NCBI GenBank assembly: GCA_021396245.1
Contig: WNYE01000130.1
Coordinates: forward strand, 1 to 64,000
DNA length: 64,000 nucleotides
Origin: Sporothrix humicola
Lineage: Eukaryota > Ascomycota > Sordariomycetes > Ophiostomatales > Ophiostomataceae
Direction: 5' to 3'
Part shown: positions 58,301-64,000 of the stretch, piece by piece
How positions within the stretch are numbered: position 1 is the first letter of the stretch
How the letters are laid out: every line of letters starts with the position of its first letter
Notes under the pieces: generated by a model
The model's database searches: none
Told to the model about the DNA's origin: nothing
What the model saw: the letters and a program-made list of their open reading frames with translations, nothing else
Translations under genes and position numbers: made by a program

Positions 58301-60824
58301 TCTAGGGGAGGTTTTAAAAAGAACACTTGAATAATTAGTGTGTTCCTTGGTGTCAAAACGGCCCTGAGCCATCTTCAGCCATTCAGCCCATCTCCAGAGT
58401 CTTGGCTATCTCCTCTCTCGTCTCGATCTCTGTATCTCTGTCAATTCTGACTGAATGTTCTTCCTGGCTGCCCTCATTAGAGTCTTTGGCGTGCACGGCT
58501 GACGCCGCTCCGATTGTTAGTCTGAAGCGTTATTCCCTGTTTTTGTTAGGGCTGTCCATGTTCTTCAGCAGAACAAGCCAGAGAACACCAAAGACGAAGG
58601 CTGAATGATAGTGTGCCTGGCTGTCCACAAACTAATTCAAATAGGAATGATATGGGGACAACATGGAGATGAAAACTCAAATCATTGCAAGCCGGTCCTT
58701 GTTGGCCCCTGTGCTGAACTCCTCTGATCTGTGATCTCTGGCCTCTTTGGCCTCTTGTTGGTCCTTTCTTTGCCTTTTCTGCCTGTCTATCCGCCACAAT
58801 CCGTCGCCCATCGTTGGCCTGCCCTCTAAAATTGGATCCAGCAGTGGCCCGAAATCGAGTTAAAATCGTGTTATGGGTCGTTTTACAGCGGTGGTCCCTG
58901 TTGTGTTCGCCTGGCCACTGTGAATGGCCTTTTCCCTTCCTCTGCAACAACGAATTACACTCCGAGAACCATGTCCTGTCTGCCGATCTGCAAGTCGTTC
59001 AGCTCGGGCAAACAGTGGGTTTGTCCACAGTGGACTGAAGTGGACTGTCCATCGTGGACGTAAGGCTCTTCCTTTACTGAGACTTTCTTTGTTCTGATCT
59101 TCTCCATCGATGAACACGGCTGTTTCACGATCGCGTTAGACGCAGCAGTTTCTTGGCCAAGAAGTAAGCTGCATAGCCATACTAACAAATACTAACAGCG
59201 ATAGTGCATCCAGTGCATTAAAGTAATAAAGTAATTCGACGATGATGTCGGTTATCATGTTGTCTCCATCACAGGAAAGTTCCTTTCGGTTCTTTCTGTC
59301 TTCCTTGCCTTTTCTGACAGTACTTGTACGGAGTAGACTTGTTTAGTGTTATGCAGGCGAGAGAAAAGGGAAAAGAGGCATTGGCGAGGAGGGAATAGAG
59401 GGGAAACAAGGAAATACCAAACGTCGTGATGGAGGGTATCTTTGACCTCGTTTTGGTGCAAAGTGCCTGATAGTGTCCTTCCATGGACCTTCTCGAAGAA
59501 CTGAGGGCAACGTCTTCAGTCTTTTTCCCAAATGAGCGACATGAGTTGGGCGGAGTTTCTTCCCAGGCTAGGAGATTTTTGTTTCTTTTTGCTGCTATTT
59601 TGCTGCTATTCTTGCCATCCTCTCTCTTTTCCTCCACACACACTGTTCCCAAACCAACTAGTGGCAAATGAGGAAATAAGAAGAGGAGAAGAGAGGATGG
59701 CAGAAGAGGTATTTTGAGTATCAACGCACACAGTCGTGCAGACTACAGAATGGAGAATGCCTGGCGGCGCAAAATGGGACAAAATAGGCAAGTTGAATCT
59801 CTGCAGATGAATCTATTTTCTATTTCGAGATAAGAGGCCGTGATGGCGCTGGAGAAGATGGAGAGAACGGATAGACGGCGGGCAATTGGCGGACATTGAT
59901 GGATCATGGACACACACTCCGGACTGGCCGAGGCAGGCGACTGGAAACGAAGACCGTGGAGAGGGCAAAAAGAGAAAAGAAGGTTATCACGACAGATCGT
60001 CGTTTTTGTCGACAGCAGGAAATGGACACCAGCAATGCCCAATGCACACGCCCCAGTAGACCATGCAAAGAGAATATCACTATCACGAGAAAGAGGATAC
60101 GTGGAGAAGAGAAGACTCACAATGGCACGACGAGAACGAAGGAAAGAAACGTCGCCGGTGATGGCAGTGGGGGTGCAACTGCCGTCACCTCTGGAGCGAG
60201 CACGTTTTTTACATTCCAGTAAATCCTGGGACGACGATTATTTCTCAGAACAACAAGATGAAACGGTCCCGAGGAAAAAAGAAAGTTGTTCGGAATGTTT
60301 TTGTCTTTTTTGGACTTTTTTGCCTCTTTTCACCCCCACAGAAGAGCGGAATTACGTACAGCAACAGTTGTGATATTCAAAGTTGCAAAAAGAAGAAAAG
60401 AAAACGGCCGAAAAGACCCTGAAATCATATCGGTAGACGATTCGGTGACAAAAGAAGAGAATAAGAGAATGGAAGGTGATGAACAAACGTGATCAGACAA
60501 CCGCATGGGCAGATGGCGAACGATAACTCGCTCGTTATCTCGTCCGCCTTTTTTCGCAGCCCACCCACAGAATCCACAAACTCCACGTAAAAAACCCACG
60601 CAATCCAACCCAACCCACTCTGCCTTTCCAAAACCCCCGCGCCCACTATCAGCCAGGCACAGATTCAGGCACCAGGCACACTGATAAAGATTGCACACAG
60701 TCAAGAGATTTGAGAGTCGGCTATTGCCGAAGGGTTGTATCGTTCCTGGATTGTGTGGCTGGCCAGTTCGTGGGCTGCGTAATTTTTCCACTTTTGTTGA
60801 GGAAACGAGAAAAAGAGAAGAGAA

Positions 60825-60856
60825 GAAGCAAAGAAGCAAAGAAGCAAAGAAGCAAA
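60825..60856. repeat. Tandem 8-mer GAAGCAAA, four exact units
   Basis: Units at 60825, 60833, 60841 and 60849 are identical. Confidence 0.95.
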
Positions 60857-61427
60857 AAGAAGCACACCAAGCAAATGGCACCCAGAGAGACAACCCCACG
60901 CTTTGCGCTTGAGAGATAATGAGCATCTTAGCCTGGAAGCGGACAGACGCGGACTTGGGCGGACTGTCAGAAGGATTTGGGTCAGGATTGCGGGTTAATT
61001 CTAAAATGGCAGATGCAAGACCACAATCAGGCAAAAGACAAGGGAAATGCCGCCATCAGACACGATGGGCTGCCAGACTGCCGGAGTTGACGAGACACAA
61101 GCAGACAAGGCTAGTTTAGAGAGATGATAGAAAGAAGGAATAGATAATGGAACAGTAAAGACTGCCGCGATGAGCGCGATAGTCAGAGAGGCCGTCACTG
61201 ACGATAGAGTTATCTCGTCTTTCGGCGAAGATAACAGTCGGTGGATGAGGATGAGAACGAGAACGAGAATTACGGGACGAGAATCAAGGACGGAATACTG
61301 CCAAAACCCAATCAATGAATTAACTCAACCCCGCTCACAGTCCCAGGAACCAGGAACCAGGAAACGAGCCCGACTACCGGGAACAAACAATGCAAGGCAA
61401 AGTTGACTGCATGAGACAATTTGCGTG

Positions 61428-61471
61428 AATATCACTTGAATATCACCTGAATATCGCCCGAATATCACTGG
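61428..61471. repeat. Tandem 11-mer AATATCACYTG, four units
   Basis: Units at 61428, 61439, 61450 and 61461; all begin AATATC and differ in the last five bases. Confidence 0.95.
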
Positions 61472-61989
61472 AGATAAAGCGTGAATAAGAGGAATTGTTC
61501 GGTAAAGGAATATCAGTCGAGAACGACAACTGAGAATGTCGAAAATAAATCAAATCAAAATCAACTCAACTCAAGATCACACCGAACGAAAAAGAAAGAA
61601 AAAACCATTACAACGACAGGCTGTGCTTTGGCAGCATTTGTTGGGCTGCTGTTGTTCTCCCAAATAAAAAAGTCTGCTCAGTCTGTGCCATCAAAGCCTC
61701 GTCGACTTAACTTGTGGCGTTTAAAAAGTATTACACTTCTATTTTTACTCTGTCTCAACACCTCAACACCAACACGCCCGAAACAAACGCCATGACGGCT
61801 GGGAACAAAGAAACATGCAGACAAAAATACGTGGACAAAACAGGCCGGTGCTGGGCAGTCCCGCGCATAGACGTTGTCCAAGTCAAAGTTGTAAACTCGA
61901 AGCGATAGTTGACAACTGACGACACTTGGCTGCACTTACACGCACTTACACGCACTATTTGCTTGTCGTTATACTAAGATTACAATACG

Positions 61990-62074
61990 CTACAGCACAT
62001 GCGCGCTGGCCTGAAACGCCCTACAGCGAGTGTTGCGTGTTAGCGTATTAGAGTGTTAGCGTCTACAGCGCATG
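61990..62074. repeat. Interspersed short repeats CTACAGCRCATG and GTGTTAGCGT
   Basis: CTACAGC-type 12-mers occur near 61990, 62021 and 62063, and GTGTTAGCGT near 62037 and 62053, giving a mixed two-unit array. Confidence 0.7.
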
Positions 62075-64000
62075 TTAGTGCTGTTTTGGGTGTTAGTTGG
62101 TGGGACGCGCTGTTAGACTTTCGGTGGCAGCTGTTTGCCACCCGGAAGTTGGCTTCTCCGGGCTGTTCCTTCGTCGGTTTTAGCGTGTTTGTGCTCGCTG
62201 TCGATGAAGATCACAGCTCCGAAAGGCAGCCAAAGCCGCCTGGAACGACGTCGCAAAGCGCATTATCATGTGCCAATGCCTCTGTAAACACTAAAGCACG
62301 ACAGCACTAAAAACCCGACCGGCGCTGGAGCTCTCCACAACGAGGCTTGCGAGGAAGCTCAAAAAAAGACACTATCTCTTTGCAAGTAGATCTATCTAGG
62401 AGGAATGGCCATAATCAGATGGGCGGCCGAGTCTGTAGTGCTGTTGCACACAGTAGCGGATCTGAGAGCGAGACCGAGTCTCAAAATAGAAAAAGACAAG
62501 AGACAAAACACAGACAGCCAAGCAAAGAGATCTCTCGCAACCAGACTTTGAAAGAAATGGACGCATAAAAGACATAAAAAAAAGAGAATGAGCAACAGTC
62601 GATATGGAGGATTATTCGGCGATCAACCAGACACAAGACAGACAAAGATAGAGCACGAGGGCGTGTTGAGTAGCAGAAACCCCGAAAAACCAACGGAACA
62701 AACCGATCATCGCAGGCACTTGACCATGTGGACATCCATGGATAAACTGGATAAGACTATTATTATGGACACACGATGGAAGATGGACAATGCACTACGT
62801 TAGTCTGCTACAATTCGGAAGTCTGAAGTCTAAAGTTTGGACAGCCCGTCTGCTGCGCCCTAAACGATTGCATCATCACAGATCGCGGCAGTTGTCCAGG
62901 ACTTGGGTGTCATATCATGAATCGATATGAGGGACATGATCTTGAAACGCCGACAGAATTATCCCAAAGAGGAAACTGTGTGCGCACAACAACTACAAAC
63001 ACGCAGCATACATCGAACGCATAAACCGAGCGACGCATCTCGGAGGGATCACGGAACGGGGACCAATGGAAGGGGATTTGCCGTGGACACTGTTCAGTGG
63101 GTGAACAACCTGAACCATCGGAGCAAAGACAATGGAAACATGAAGCAGAATGAGAGTCGAAAAGCACAAAAGCACGGGCAAAAGCAAAGACCAGCAAAGC
63201 ACAGGACAGCATATCATAAGAGGGCATCTTGTCGGCAAGGACAGGCCTACATCAAGGATAACGTCGACCAAAGTCAAGGACAAGTCAAGGACCAGTCAAG
63301 GACAGGATCGCTCAGCCACGGCGTTTTTTATGCGCAGAACCAGAACCAGAGAAAAACGTGCCTTTTCGGTAGACAAGGGAAGGTGACAAGGGGGGCGTGT
63401 ATCTGTGTTTGAGATTCGGTGTGGGTGAAGAGTTACTTGTAATATTGTGCAGTTGCTATTGAGAACAGAACAACCCGCCACCGGGACGTGAGGTTGCATT
63501 CCCAGGAGGGGTGAAGATGGAAAAGTGGACAGAAATAAAGAAGAAACTTCAGACGAAACAAGGGCCCTTGGAAGGCTTGGAAGCGAAGACAAAAAGAGGA
63601 CGACAGAGACAAGGCGACACGTAAAAAGGACCCAGAAATACGTATGAATGTCGTAACAGAAAGAATAGAGAGGGGAAAAAGGAAGAGGAAAGGAAGAAAG
63701 GAAGCGAGGAAGGAAAGGAAGAGAATGTGCCATTCGAGATGGATCTCAACGGTGAGGGCCGAGACTGGGGATTCCTCTGATTAACTGAATCTCTCAATGG
63801 AAAGCCCAAATTGGACAGGAGCCGAGAATTATGGGAGGAATGTTCTAGGGGACGAAGAAGAGGGGTGGGTGCAGAAGGTATTGAGTTGTCAAGAATAAAC
63901 GACAAAATGTTGAAACTCGAACGTCGAGACTATCGACTGTCGAAACTCGACTCGAAAATCAAAAATCAAAAATAGCCTCCGGAGTTGTTGACTGTTTAGG

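Larger units (their letters stand above)
53001..64000. other. Gene desert, segment 3, to the window end
   Basis: No supported gene. Positions 53640-53810 are pyrimidine-rich and 63640-63730 purine-rich on the plus strand, the kind of tract seen before genes elsewhere in this window, but no ORF follows in the expected direction within the window. Confidence 0.5.

Noticed and set aside
1..64000. tRNA, rRNA, spliceosomal RNA, telomerase RNA template and CRISPR arrays
   Set aside because: I looked for tRNA B-box strings, the U6 core, telomere-template strings and regularly spaced repeats and found no convincing case; a covariance-model search would be decisive.

Overview
The window looks like nuclear DNA of a filamentous ascomycete, most likely a Sordariomycete. 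The evidence is fungal-specific families (a SUN-family wall protein with Kex2 sites, a Seb1/Msn2-type C2H2 factor, a two-domain Vps10), GC-rich third codon positions, few introns, and one intron with a GTAAGT donor and a TCTAAC branch site. I cannot name the species.

Only six protein genes can be supported in 64 kb. From left to right they are: VPS10 (minus strand, C-terminus cut by the window edge, 1-4501); a C2H2 zinc-finger transcription factor with poly-Ala and poly-Gln tracts (minus, 6322-8787); a secreted SUN-family cell-wall protein (plus, 21140-22501); a DGAT2-type diacylglycerol acyltransferase (plus, 24135-25460); diphthine-ammonia ligase DPH6 with RidA-like C-terminal domains (minus, 25875-28370, convergent with the DGAT2 gene); and a Seb1/Msn2-like stress transcription factor (minus, two exons, 34403-36542). 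They are unrelated housekeeping, cell-wall, lipid and regulatory genes with no operon-like or cluster logic.

The rest is unusually long non-coding DNA: about 12.4 kb between the C2H2 gene and SUN, about 6 kb between DPH6 and SEB1, and at least 27.4 kb to the right of SEB1. It is not uniformly AT-rich, so it does not look like heavily RIP-mutated transposon remains. It lacks recognisable transposon domains, tRNAs or rRNAs, and its ORFs are short, low in complexity and overlap in several frames. Four genes are preceded by long pyrimidine-rich tracts on their own coding strand.

The most interesting signals are: a dispersed octamer CAAGATAC (11 copies found), a dispersed TACGGAGTA motif, many small tandem arrays with periods of 8-14 nt in the desert, and a 72-codon in-frame continuation after the DGAT2 stop that ends in a hydrophobic tail. 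I found no clear, novel multi-gene system.
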